DNA from: an uncultured Paraprevotella sp.
GTDB taxonomy: Bacteria; Bacteroidota; Bacteroidia; Bacteroidales; Bacteroidaceae
Direction of reading: 5' to 3'
DNA length: 64,000 bases
Assembly (NCBI GenBank): GCA_944320775.1
Contig: CALUIV010000009.1
Coordinates: forward strand, 1 to 64,000
Below the pieces are notes generated by a model that ran no database searches, was not told the origin of the DNA, and worked only from the letters and a program-made list of their open reading frames with translations. The position numbers and the translations under genes are program-made. Shown piece by piece: positions 1 to 8,064 of the stretch (the stretch's first letter is position 1; each line of letters starts with the position of its first letter).

Positions 1-263
1 TTGACAAACTTTTCAAAGAACTCATTTTATTTACTGCCAGAGCCGCTTAGGCTGAGCTAATTTTTAACGAACTATTGACTTAAAACACGATAATTTAATT
101 CGTTTTTTTCCATTTCGTTACGCAAAAATACGAATTAATTTATAAAAATCTATCTGATGGATTATTTTTGTTTGCATAAAATAAACTGTTGTATGTTTCT
201 CTGAAAATATTTGGTTGGGTTTAAAAAACTATGTTATTTTGTATGAGTTAAAATGATAAGAGC
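1..263 (-). promoter_or_regulatory. Left-edge intergenic region with a minus-strand promoter and possible rRNA-operon leader
   Basis: No complete gene is visible here. On the minus strand a TATTTTTG box (bases 130 down to 123) fits the Bacteroidota -7 element. Downstream of it the minus strand reads GAGTTCTTTGAAAAGTTTG (bases 24 to 6), which resembles the GTTCTTTGA word found just ahead of rRNA genes in this phylum. A minus-strand ATG at bases 25-23 also opens a reading frame that leaves the window after eight codons (MSSLKSLS). The stretch is therefore either an rRNA leader or a gene 5' region; the window does not decide. On the plus strand TTATTTTG (234-241) is a weak -7 box for the gene at 264. 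Confidence 0.35.
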
Positions 264-746
264 ATGATAATTGATAAGGAAAAACGAATAGCACGTGCTG
301 TGGCTTTTTTTAAGGATGGATATAATTGTGCGCAATCTGTTACTGCAGCTTTTGCTGATCTTTATGGTTTTACAGAGGAGCAGGCATTTAAAATGGCGGC
401 ATCTTTTGGAGGGGGAATCGGGCGAATGCGGCAGACATGCGGGGCTGCATGTGGTATGTTTTTATTGGCAGGTTTGGAATCGGGGGCAACGGATGGTGCC
501 GATCGGTCTGGAAAATCACGTAACTATGCTATAGTTCAAGAACTTGCTCGACGTTTTGAAAACGAAAGCGGATCTTTGATTTGTGCGGAATTGTTAGGAT
601 TAAAGCCGAAAACACCAATTGTATCCGAAGCCGAAGCGCGTACTTCTGAGTATTATGCCAAACGTCCGTGTGCCAGGATGGTGGAAACAGCAGCTCGTTT
701 GTTTGCCGATTTTCTGGAGGAACAAAGTGAAATACAAGAAAATTAG
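264..746 (+). CDS. C_GCAxxG_C_C family redox-active protein
   Basis: The 160-residue protein has the spaced cysteines of the C_GCAxxG_C_C (redox-active protein) family: Cys22 in GYNCAQSV, Cys59 and Cys63 in TCGAACG, Cys107 and Cys136, with the glycine-rich FGGGIGRM stretch (48-55) just before the second cluster. There is no signal peptide, so it should be cytoplasmic. The family is thought to bind a metal or cluster or to do thiol redox chemistry, but no reaction is firmly assigned. It stands alone, 112 bases before the next gene, which has its own promoter. The start at 264 gives the usual family length. The family call is solid; the function is open. Confidence 0.85.
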   Translation: MIIDKEKRIARAVAFFKDGYNCAQSVTAAFADLYGFTEEQAFKMAASFGGGIGRMRQTCGAACGMFLLAGLESGATDGADRSGKSRNYAIVQELARRFENESGSLICAELLGLKPKTPIVSEAEARTSEYYAKRPCARMVETAARLFADFLEEQSEIQEN

Positions 747-777
747 CTTATTATTTCTGCATGTAATAAAAAAAGTG

Positions 778-785
778 TATTTTTG
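778..785 (+). promoter_or_regulatory. Promoter -7 box (TATTTTTG) of the winged-helix gene
   Basis: TATTTTTG matches TAnnTTTG and lies in the AAAAAAAGTGTATTTTTGCA context that is common in Bacteroides promoters. It is 73 bases before the start at 859. Confidence 0.65.
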
Positions 786-858
786 CAGTGATATTTAAAA
801 AGGGATTTGCTAAAAAAGCAAGTTTCTTATCTGTTTTAATTTTTAGGAGAGAATAGTT

Positions 859-1062
859 ATGATGGAAAAAGCAGGTCAGATTGCCGGTGCAATCTGGAAC
901 GCATTAAACGAATCAGCATCTTTGAATGCAAAAGATTTGAAGAAGGCGGTTAAGGCAAAAAGTGAGAAGGATCTTTATTTAGGTTTGGGCTGGTTGCTCC
1001 GCGAAGACAAAATTGAGGTTGCAGGTGACGAAAAAGAACCTGTGTTCTCATTGAAAAAATAA
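859..1062 (+). CDS. Small winged helix-turn-helix protein (DUF2582 family)
   Basis: This 67-residue protein matches the winged-helix DUF2582 family: an N-terminal helix (GQIAGAIWNALNE), a helix-turn-helix-like part (LNAKDLKKAVKAKSEKDLY, about 22-41) and a beta wing (KIEVAGDEKEPVFSLKK). The family is abundant in Bacteroidota and presumably binds nucleic acid, but its targets are not known. Two adjacent ATGs (859 and 862) are possible starts; AGGAGA lies 9 bases upstream of 859. It has its own promoter and a strong terminator, so it is monocistronic and probably well expressed. Confidence 0.85.
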   Translation: MMEKAGQIAGAIWNALNESASLNAKDLKKAVKAKSEKDLYLGLGWLLREDKIEVAGDEKEPVFSLKK

Positions 1063-1092
1063 CAGAACGATTCTGTTTCGTGAAAAAAAATT

Positions 1093-1133
1093 GCGTTCAT
1101 GCTTCTAGATGTAGTGCATGAACGCTTTTTTTT
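1093..1133 (+). terminator. Rho-independent terminator after the winged-helix gene
   Basis: A perfect 10-base stem, GCGTTCATGC (1093-1102) with GCATGAACGC (1116-1125), is followed by eight T residues. The end of the T-run sits directly against the lepA promoter. Confidence 0.9.
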
Positions 1134-1134
1134 G

Positions 1135-1142
1135 TATCTTTG
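1135..1142 (+). promoter_or_regulatory. lepA promoter -7 box (TATCTTTG)
   Basis: TATCTTTG matches TAnnTTTG and lies 26 bases before the lepA start. The upstream element must fall inside the preceding terminator hairpin, so the terminator and promoter are physically merged. The leader of the mRNA would be under 20 bases. Confidence 0.75.
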
Positions 1143-1167
1143 TATGACTTAAAATATTATCCTATAT

Positions 1168-2949
1168 ATGAAACATATCAGAAATTTTTGCATCATAGCG
1201 CATATTGACCATGGAAAATCTACGTTGGCTGACCGTTTGTTGGAATATACAAATACGATAAAAGTTACGGAAGGCCAGATGCTTGATGATATGGATTTGG
1301 AACGTGAGCGTGGTATTACAATCAAGAGTCACGCGATACAAATGGAATATGTCTATCAGAATGAAAAATATATCCTGAATTTAATTGATACTCCGGGACA
1401 TGTGGATTTTTCTTACGAAGTATCCCGGTCTATTGCAGCCTGTGAAGGTGCTTTGCTTATTGTTGATGCAACTCAAGGTGTTCAAGCCCAGACGATTTCC
1501 AATCTGTATATGGCAATAGATCATGATTTGGAAATTATTCCGGTAATTAACAAATGTGATATGGTAAATGCCATGCCCGATGAGGTTGAAGATGAAATTG
1601 TAGAATTGCTAGGTTGTGATCGGGCGGATATTATTCGTGCTTCCGGAAAGACTGGGATGGGAGTCGATGATATTTTAAAGGCGGTTGTAGAGCGCATACC
1701 GGCGCCAAATGGTGATGAGGATGCTCCTTTGCAGGCCTTAATCTTTGATTCGGTGTTTAATTCTTTTCGTGGAATTATTGCTTATTTCAAGATTGTCAAC
1801 GGTAGTATTAAGTCTGGCGACCGTGTTGCCTTTATTAATACGGGTAAGGAGTATACTGCTGATGAAATTGGCGTGTTAAAAATGGACATGATTCCACGTA
1901 AGGAATTGCATTGTGGTGATGTAGGATATATCGTTTCCGGTATTAAGACTGCAACGGAGGTCAAGGTGGGTGATACTATTACTCATGTCGATCGTCCGTG
2001 CCGGGAAGCTATTGCCGGATTTGAAGAAGTCAAACCTATGGTGTTTGCTGGTGTATATCCTATAGAGTCTGAAGATTTTGAAAATTTACGTGCATCACTT
2101 GAAAAATTACAGTTGAATGATGCTTCGTTGACTTTCCAGCCGGAGTCTTCCGTTGCATTGGGCTTTGGTTTCCGTTGTGGCTTCTTGGGTTTGTTGCATA
2201 TGGAGATTATTCAGGAACGTCTGGATCGGGAGTTTAACATGGATGTCATTACGACAGTTCCCAATGTATCTTATCTGGTTTATGACAAGCATGGTGAGGT
2301 GAAAGAAGTTCATAATCCGGCCGGTATGCCAGACATCACTTTGATTGATCATATCGAAGAACCATATATTAAAGCTACGATTATTACGACTACCAATTAT
2401 ATTGGACCGATTATGAGTCTTTGTTTGGGTAAACGCGGTGAATTAATCAAACAAGAATATATTAGCGGTAATCGTGTTGAGTTGCATTATTATATGCCGT
2501 TGGGTGAAATCGTAATTGATTTCTATGATAAATTGAAGAGTATTTCCAAAGGGTATGCATCTTTTGATTATCATCAGGATGGTTTTCGTCCTTCTAAGTT
2601 AGTCAAACTAGACATTTTATTGAATGGCGAGCCGGTAGATGCTTTGTCTACGCTGACCCATTTCGATAATGCAACTGATTTTGGACGTCGTATGTGTGAG
2701 AAACTGAAAGAGCTATTACCTCGTCAACAGTTCGATATCGCCATACAGGCTGCTATTGGTGCCAAGATTATTGCTCGTGAGACAGTTAAACAGGTACGTA
2801 AAGATGTGACGGCAAAATGTTACGGAGGTGATATCAGTCGTAAGCGGAAATTGCTGGAAAAACAGAAAAAGGGAAAAAAACGCATGAAACAGATTGGAAA
2901 TGTGCAGGTACCCCAAAAGGCATTTCTTGCTGTGCTTAAACTTGACTAA
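1168..2949 (+). CDS. lepA: Elongation factor 4 (LepA), translational GTPase
   Basis: LepA is a ribosome-bound GTPase that acts on stalled or mistranslocated ribosomes and aids ribosome assembly. The 593-residue length is usual. The G-domain motifs are all present: AHIDHGKST (11-19), ERGIT, DTPGH and NKCD. They are followed by the EF-G-like domains and by the LepA-specific C-terminal domain, with [20 protein letters not shown] and [11 protein letters not shown] near the end. It begins directly after a strong promoter and is followed 21 bases later by the Crp-family gene, with which it is probably co-transcribed. Nothing in it looks altered. Confidence 0.98.
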   Translation: MKHIRNFCIIAHIDHGKSTLADRLLEYTNTIKVTEGQMLDDMDLERERGITIKSHAIQMEYVYQNEKYILNLIDTPGHVDFSYEVSRSIAACEGALLIVDATQGVQAQTISNLYMAIDHDLEIIPVINKCDMVNAMPDEVEDEIVELLGCDRADIIRASGKTGMGVDDILKAVVERIPAPNGDEDAPLQALIFDSVFNSFRGIIAYFKIVNGSIKSGDRVAFINTGKEYTADEIGVLKMDMIPRKELHCGDVGYIVSGIKTATEVKVGDTITHVDRPCREAIAGFEEVKPMVFAGVYPIESEDFENLRASLEKLQLNDASLTFQPESSVALGFGFRCGFLGLLHMEIIQERLDREFNMDVITTVPNVSYLVYDKHGEVKEVHNPAGMPDITLIDHIEEPYIKATIITTTNYIGPIMSLCLGKRGELIKQEYISGNRVELHYYMPLGEIVIDFYDKLKSISKGYASFDYHQDGFRPSKLVKLDILLNGEPVDALSTLTHFDNATDFGRRMCEKLKELLPRQQFDIAIQAAIGAKIIARETVKQVRKDVTAKCYGGDISRKRKLLEKQKKGKKRMKQIGNVQVPQKAFLAVLKLD

Positions 2950-2970
2950 CGACCTTTAAATTCTAAGACT

Positions 2971-3609
2971 ATGGATAAAATAAGAGATGTGGCTCGCGAG
3001 ATTGCCCGGATTTATTGCCGGTTGTCGCTTGAAGGCATTAATGCTTTGTCGGAAATTCTGGTACCGTTCAAGTATGCCAAAGGGGATATTGTCATGAACG
3101 AAGGCGAAGTTTGTGGGTATATGTATTTCGTGGATCGTGGTATGGTGCGTCAGTATTATTATAAGAATGGACGCGATGTTACGGAACATTTCTCTTATGA
3201 AGGACGCATAGTGATTTGCATAGAGAGTTTTTTGAAGCAAGAGCCGTCACGGTTAATAATTGAAGCTTTGGAGAATAGTCATCTATATGGTATTCCATAT
3301 CGGAAACTGCAATTGCTTTGCGATACGAATAAAGAGATAGAACTTCTTTTTCGTAAGATTCTCGAACATGCTTTGATCAGTTCGCAGATTTATGCTGACA
3401 GTCAGCGGTTTGAAAATGCTACGGAGCGTTATCAGCGTTTGCTTGAAAACAAACCGGAGATTCTTCTTCGGGCACCAATGGTGCATATTGCTTCTTATTT
3501 GCAGATGTCTCCGGAAACTTTAAGCAGGGTGCGGGCTGCTCATATGTCTGAGAATCCCGATTCTGAAGATGTATCTGAAATACCTGTAAGTATAAAGAAA
3601 AACAAATAG
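2971..3609 (+). CDS. Crp/Fnr-family transcriptional regulator
   Basis: A 212-residue protein with an N-terminal cyclic-nucleotide-binding-type beta-roll (about 20-130; GDIVMNEGEVCGYMYFVDRG is the typical strand-turn pattern) and a C-terminal winged helix (about 165-190; MVHIASYLQMSPETLSRVR is the recognition-helix part). It lacks an Fnr-type N-terminal cysteine cluster, so oxygen sensing by an iron-sulphur cluster is unlikely. Ligand and targets cannot be told from sequence. It lies 21 bases after lepA in the same direction and ends at a bidirectional terminator, so it probably shares the lepA transcript. Confidence 0.88.
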   Translation: MDKIRDVAREIARIYCRLSLEGINALSEILVPFKYAKGDIVMNEGEVCGYMYFVDRGMVRQYYYKNGRDVTEHFSYEGRIVICIESFLKQEPSRLIIEALENSHLYGIPYRKLQLLCDTNKEIELLFRKILEHALISSQIYADSQRFENATERYQRLLENKPEILLRAPMVHIASYLQMSPETLSRVRAAHMSENPDSEDVSEIPVSIKKNK

Positions 3610-3625
3610 TTTACAATAAATATAG

Positions 3626-3664
3626 AAAACACCCTCAACTGCGGAATTGTTGAGGGTGTTTTTA
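3626..3664. terminator. Bidirectional terminator between the Crp-type gene and the acyl-CoA ligase
   Basis: A perfect 14-base inverted repeat (3626-3639 with 3649-3662) has A residues on the left and T residues on the right, so it can terminate both converging transcripts. Confidence 0.92.
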
Positions 3665-3680
3665 TTATCAATTTTATTAT

Positions 3681-5348
3681 TTAGATTTCTACATCAGTAT
3701 ATAAGAATCGTTTGATACTCTTTTTGGGTGTTTTTTCGAACTCTTCCTTATAAATCTTAATACCTGATAACTGAGCATAATTAGGTAGTTGTTGGTTTAG
3801 TTCTTGCCGGTTCTGCTCCATAATTTGGATCAGATCATTTTCCTGAAGTCCCAGTTTGGTCATTTCTTCCATATCTGGATAAACCAATCCATACAGTTTT
3901 TCATTTTTCTGAATGACAATACTTTCATTGACTAGCATCAGATTATTAAGTTTGTCTTCTATTTCTTCTGGATAGATGTTTTGTCCACTTGAACCTAACA
4001 GCATATTTTTACATCTACCTTTAATAAACAGATTACCTTCTTCGTCAATAATACCCATGTCGCCAGTGTGATACCAGCCTTCCTGATCTAATGCCTCTCG
4101 GGTTGCTTCTTCATTTTTAAAGTAGCCGAGCATCACGTTAGCTCCGCGTACTAGAATCTCGCCAACAATATTTTGGGGGTCTGAACTGTTAATCTTGATT
4201 TCCATTCTGGGAGCCGCTTTTCCACATGAACCTAACCGGAATTTGGTCCAATCCTCATAGGTTATAATGGGGGCACATTCTGTAGCACCATAGCCGACGG
4301 TATAGTTGAAGCCAATATCGTTCATAAATTCTTCAATTTCTCGATTGAAAGCTGCTCCTCCGATAATGACTTCATAATACTTGCCACCGAAAGCTTCACG
4401 CATTTGTGTCAGAATCTTATCCTTAATTTTTTGTCCTATTACCGGTAATTTCAGTAATACTTTAATCTTGGGGCTTTGAATTTTTGGGAATATCGCTTTT
4501 CGGACAATCTTTTCAATGATGAGTGGTACTGCGATAATGATGCTCGGTTTAATTTCTGCGAACGCAAGGAAAAGCAAACGCGGTGTAGGCGTTTTTGTCA
4601 GGAAATAAATATGCATACCATAGCAGAATTCATAGATGAATTCAAAAGCCATTCCATACATATGAGCCATGGGCAACATGGAAATGACGTTGTCACCTTT
4701 ACCGCATTTATCTCCAAGTACCTGAATGGCAAAATCTAGGTTTGACCAAAGTGCACGGTAGGGAATCATAACCCCTTTCGAAAAGCTGGTTGTTCCAGAG
4801 GTGTAGTTGATTACTGCAAGTTCATCAGGCTGGTCTACATGATAACTGACATGTTGTGGTCGGAAATATTTAGGATATTTCTCTCCGAAAAGACGGTTCA
4901 GGTTTTCACGTGCGTAAATTACCTGTTCTGTTCGGCCTACAAAAAGTGAATAATCAATGATGTTGATGACGCCCTCTACATTTGGTATTTCCTCTTCGTT
5001 CAGGTTGTTCCAAATTTGTGAGCCGACAAACAACAATTTAGCCTCACTATGATTTACGATGTTATATATCTGATCGGGTTTGAATTCATGTAGAATCGGG
5101 ACAGCAACAGCTCCATAAGTCAGGATTGCCAGAAATGCTGCTCCCCAATGAGATGAATTCTTATCGCATAAAGCAATCTTATCCCCAGGTTTGACGCCGC
5201 TATATTCAAATATGATGTGCAGCTTTTCAATAATACGGGCCACATCCTTGTATTGGAGTGTACTGCTTTTGTAATCTGTCATAGAATCAAGGTCCCAATT
5301 TTCCTTGATACTGTTCTCAATAAAAGAGTTGAAACTTGGTATATTCAT
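3681..5348 (-). CDS. AMP-binding long-chain fatty acid--CoA ligase-like protein
   Basis: The 555-residue protein belongs to the acyl-adenylate-forming superfamily: P-loop NYTSGTTSFSKG (181-192), VGYGATECAP (about 350), GWYHTGDMG and the KGRCKNMLLGSSGQNI hinge region, and a C-terminal lysine (KTPKKSIKRF). It should activate a carboxylic acid, most likely a fatty acid, with ATP and CoA. The P-loop reads SFSKG where most family members have GxPKG; I recall this variant in related Bacteroidales ligases, so it may be a lineage trait rather than damage. There is no signal peptide. It has its own promoter (5372-5403) and ends at a convergent terminator. Confidence 0.87.
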   Translation of the reverse strand: MNIPSFNSFIENSIKENWDLDSMTDYKSSTLQYKDVARIIEKLHIIFEYSGVKPGDKIALCDKNSSHWGAAFLAILTYGAVAVPILHEFKPDQIYNIVNHSEAKLLFVGSQIWNNLNEEEIPNVEGVINIIDYSLFVGRTEQVIYARENLNRLFGEKYPKYFRPQHVSYHVDQPDELAVINYTSGTTSFSKGVMIPYRALWSNLDFAIQVLGDKCGKGDNVISMLPMAHMYGMAFEFIYEFCYGMHIYFLTKTPTPRLLFLAFAEIKPSIIIAVPLIIEKIVRKAIFPKIQSPKIKVLLKLPVIGQKIKDKILTQMREAFGGKYYEVIIGGAAFNREIEEFMNDIGFNYTVGYGATECAPIITYEDWTKFRLGSCGKAAPRMEIKINSSDPQNIVGEILVRGANVMLGYFKNEEATREALDQEGWYHTGDMGIIDEEGNLFIKGRCKNMLLGSSGQNIYPEEIEDKLNNLMLVNESIVIQKNEKLYGLVYPDMEEMTKLGLQENDLIQIMEQNRQELNQQLPNYAQLSGIKIYKEEFEKTPKKSIKRFLYTDVEI

Positions 5349-5371
5349 TGCACAATCTGATTGTTTTTGTG

Positions 5372-5403
5372 CAAATATATATGATAATCAAAAATTATAC
5401 AAA
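5372..5403 (-). promoter_or_regulatory. Promoter of the acyl-CoA ligase
   Basis: On the minus strand a TTTG (5403-5400) and a TATATTTG (5379-5372) are separated by exactly 20 bases, a textbook Bacteroidota -33/-7 pair, 24 bases before the ligase start. Confidence 0.8.
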
Positions 5404-5411
5404 AAAATAGC

Positions 5412-6086
5412 TTAATATTTGCGTTCTCCGAAAATCTTGCTGCCCACTCGAATTAGCGTACTTCCTTCTTGAATAGCAATTGGATAGTCATGACTCATGC
5501 CCCAGGAACACTCACAAAATGTAGGTTGTGAGACAAAGAATTCCGATTTTGCTTTTAGAAAAAATTCATATGCTCTATGAAACTCACTTTTGATCTGCTT
5601 GTTATCATCAACGTTTGAAGCCATGCACATGATGCCTGAGATCATAACGTGTTTCAAGTCTTTCCATGATCCGTTTTTTAGAAAATTCCAGCATTCTTGT
5701 TCTGAGAAACCATATTTTGTTTCTTCCTGAGCCACATGTAATTGTAGTAGACAGGGGATAATCCGTTGGTGCTTTTCTGCTTGTTTGTTGATTTCCAGAA
5801 GTAGTTTTTCAGAATCCACAGCATGAATCATGGCAACATAGGGTGCTATATATTTTACCTTGTTTGTTTGCAGGTGCCCGATAAAATGCCATTGAATGTC
5901 TTTAGGCAGGATTTCTTGTTTACGTTGTAGCTCCTGTACTTGGCTTTCACCGAAAATGCGTTGTCCACAGTCATATGCTTCCTGAATGGCACTTTCTGGA
6001 TTGAATTTGGAGACGGCCACCAGGCGCACCCCCTCAGGGAGTGCGTTGGTTATCGTCTTTATTTCTTGTTGAATGTGTGACATCAT
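5412..6086 (-). CDS. YggS/PLPBP-type pyridoxal phosphate homeostasis protein
   Basis: This 224-residue protein is a single-domain PLP-binding alanine-racemase-like barrel. Visible family marks are LVAVSKFNP (the PLP lysine is in VSK, about 27), FGESQVQE, WHFIGHLQTNKVKY and the C-terminal GSTLIRVGSKIFGER. Members keep PLP and amino-acid pools balanced and have no known catalytic activity. It is 20 bases downstream of the DUF4494 gene and probably forms a two-gene operon with it. The two first codons (6086 and 6083) are both possible starts. Confidence 0.93.
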   Translation of the reverse strand: MMSHIQQEIKTITNALPEGVRLVAVSKFNPESAIQEAYDCGQRIFGESQVQELQRKQEILPKDIQWHFIGHLQTNKVKYIAPYVAMIHAVDSEKLLLEINKQAEKHQRIIPCLLQLHVAQEETKYGFSEQECWNFLKNGSWKDLKHVMISGIMCMASNVDDNKQIKSEFHRAYEFFLKAKSEFFVSQPTFCECSWGMSHDYPIAIQEGSTLIRVGSKIFGERKY

Positions 6087-6106
6087 ATCTTGATTTTATA
6101 AATCAA

Positions 6107-6586
6107 TTAAAGTTCTCCTGCTTGTGGAAATTCCGGTTTTTCATCCGGTTCTGCCTTATAATGAAAAACATCCATGAGTGGTGTTTCTGATATAGCAGCT
6201 ATTTCATAATCGGCCATAGTTCCGTTCATACCTTTGTCCAGACGTTTTACAGCATCGCGCAAGTCGGATGCCTGTACCAGCATATTCTGGTTGCTTTTCT
6301 TTTCAACACCAGTTTTTTCATCAAGAGTAATAAATGCGACTTTGGCTTTAAACCATTTGTCAGCTTCGTCATCTGCCGTTTCAAACAGTTCGGCATATTT
6401 TGCTCGTTTGATGTCGGTTACCTGAAATTCTCCGGACATAAACGGTTCAATTTCTTCAAGGAATCTGCGTTCTGCTTCCGTAAAGCTTATGGCGTCGACA
6501 AGATAAGGTTCAGTTACCTTCTTGACCATACCGTTTTCCATTGTTTTCTCGTATTTTACCTTACATTCAAACCATTCGTTCATCAT
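6107..6586 (-). CDS. DUF4494 domain-containing protein
   Basis: A 159-residue protein of the DUF4494 family, restricted as far as I know to Bacteroidota and without known function. It starts with NEWFECKVKYEKTMENGMVK and shows two repeated halves of similar plan: each has a WFxxKV strand (residues about 5-11 and 81-87), a K-K-(V/S)-(T/N) strand and a helical A(R/K)RL-like part. This suggests an internal duplication. It is cytoplasmic. It lies upstream of the YggS-type gene in the same operon, divergent from an aminotransferase. The start may be 6586 or 6583. Confidence 0.85.
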   Translation of the reverse strand: MMNEWFECKVKYEKTMENGMVKKVTEPYLVDAISFTEAERRFLEEIEPFMSGEFQVTDIKRAKYAELFETADDEADKWFKAKVAFITLDEKTGVEKKSNQNMLVQASDLRDAVKRLDKGMNGTMADYEIAAISETPLMDVFHYKAEPDEKPEFPQAGEL

Positions 6587-6663
6587 AATTTTTCTTTACT
6601 GTTTATTGTTTGTATTTTTGTTAGTTCTGTTTTAGATCATTGTTCTCGTCCTGAAAAACGCGG

Positions 6664-6671
6664 CAAATCTA
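6664..6671 (-). promoter_or_regulatory. Promoter -7 box (TAGATTTG) for the DUF4494-yggS operon
   Basis: The minus strand reads TAGATTTG, matching TAnnTTTG, 78 bases before the DUF4494 start. No clear -33 element is seen. Confidence 0.5.
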
Positions 6672-6742
6672 CAGAAATAATTCGGTATCTCCATAGATTC
6701 CGGCCATTAAGATGACCTCTCAAGAATTAATTTGTAAATTTC

Positions 6743-6773
6743 TTGCCGAATCTAATCTGAAATCGTATATTTG
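6743..6773 (+). promoter_or_regulatory. Promoter of the aminotransferase gene
   Basis: TTG (6743-6745) and TATATTTG (6766-6773) are 20 bases apart. The -7 box is 46 bases before the ATG at 6819. It is divergent from the DUF4494 promoter within the same 232-base gap. Confidence 0.75.
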
Positions 6774-6818
6774 CGTACTATTTTTATGATAAAGAAGAAA
6801 CAAAACTAGAGATTTAAA

Positions 6819-8018
6819 ATGCCAGAAATATCAGTTCGCGGTCAGGAAATGCCCGAATCGCCTATCCGTAAACTTGCTCCGTTAGCTTATGCCGCTAAAG
6901 AACGGGGCATTCATGTGTACCATTTGAATATTGGACAACCAGATCTTCCTACGCCGAAGGCTGCATTGGATGCCATACGTAATGTCGATCGTGAAGTTCT
7001 TGAATATAGCCCTAGTCAGGGATATTTAAGTTATCGTCAGAAACTGGTGAAATATTATGAAAAGTATAAGATTATGCTTTCGCCAGATGATATCATCATT
7101 ACGTCAGGAGGTTCAGAAGCTGTTTTATTTGCTTTTCTTTCTTGCCTGAATCCGGGAGATGAAATCATTGTACCCGAGCCGGCATATGCCAATTATATGG
7201 CTTTTGCCATTTCTGCCGGTGCTGTAATCAGAACTATTTCGACAACTATTGATGAAGGGTTCTCTTTGCCGAAGGTGGAGAAATTTGAAGAACTTATCAA
7301 TGAACGGACACGTGCAATTCTGATCTGTAATCCAAATAATCCTACAGGTTATCTTTATACGCGTCGGGAAATGAACCAAATACGTGATCTGGTGAAGAAA
7401 TATGATCTTTATCTGTTTTCTGATGAAGTTTATCGTGAGTTCATTTATACGGGTTCGCCTTATATTTCAGCCTGCCATCTTGAAGGTATTGAAAATAATG
7501 TAGTGTTGATAGATTCCGTATCCAAACGGTATAGTGAATGTGGTATTCGTATTGGGGCACTGATTACGAAGAATGTTCAAGTTCGTCAGGCTGTGATGAA
7601 GTTTTGTCAAGCCCGTTTGAGTCCTCCTTTGATCGGTCAGATTGCAGCTGAAGCGTCTTTGGATGAACCTGAAGAATACGGTCGTGAAATTTATGATGAA
7701 TATGTGGAACGCCGTAAATGCCTGATTGATGGCCTTAATCGGATTCCGGGGGTTTATTCTCCTATACCGATGGGAGCTTTCTATACTGTTGCAAAGTTGC
7801 CGGTTGACGATGCTGAAAAATTTTGTGCCTGGTGTCTGAGCGATTTCAATTATGAAGGTGAAACGGTCATGATGGCTCCTGCTGCCGGTTTTTATACGAC
7901 TCCGGGTTCTGGAATTAATGAAGTACGTATCGCATACGTTTTGAAAAAGGAAGATTTGACGCGTGCGTTATTTGTTCTGCGAAAAGCATTGGAAGCCTAT
8001 CCCGGGCGGACGGAATAA
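6819..8018 (+). CDS. Class I/II pyridoxal-phosphate aminotransferase
   Basis: A 399-residue fold-type I aminotransferase. NIGQPDLPTP (37-46), NPNNPTG (171-177), SDEVYREF (201-208) and the PLP lysine K236 in SVSKRYSECGIRIG are visible, with a C-terminal NEVRIAYV strand that carries the arginine for the substrate carboxylate. This pattern fits aspartate/alanine-type enzymes; the exact substrate cannot be fixed from sequence. It is cytoplasmic. The next gene starts 46 bases later in the same direction and may share its promoter. Confidence 0.92.
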   Translation: MPEISVRGQEMPESPIRKLAPLAYAAKERGIHVYHLNIGQPDLPTPKAALDAIRNVDREVLEYSPSQGYLSYRQKLVKYYEKYKIMLSPDDIIITSGGSEAVLFAFLSCLNPGDEIIVPEPAYANYMAFAISAGAVIRTISTTIDEGFSLPKVEKFEELINERTRAILICNPNNPTGYLYTRREMNQIRDLVKKYDLYLFSDEVYREFIYTGSPYISACHLEGIENNVVLIDSVSKRYSECGIRIGALITKNVQVRQAVMKFCQARLSPPLIGQIAAEASLDEPEEYGREIYDEYVERRKCLIDGLNRIPGVYSPIPMGAFYTVAKLPVDDAEKFCAWCLSDFNYEGETVMMAPAAGFYTTPGSGINEVRIAYVLKKEDLTRALFVLRKALEAYPGRTE

Positions 8019-8064
8019 TTTTCTTGTGATTGGACATACATGTTTCAAATAAATTAGTACGTGA

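Noticed and set aside
3681-5348. Inactive ligase because the P-loop reads SFSKG rather than GxPKG
   Set aside because: The other adenylation motifs and the C-terminal lysine are intact, and I recall the same P-loop in related Bacteroidales proteins.
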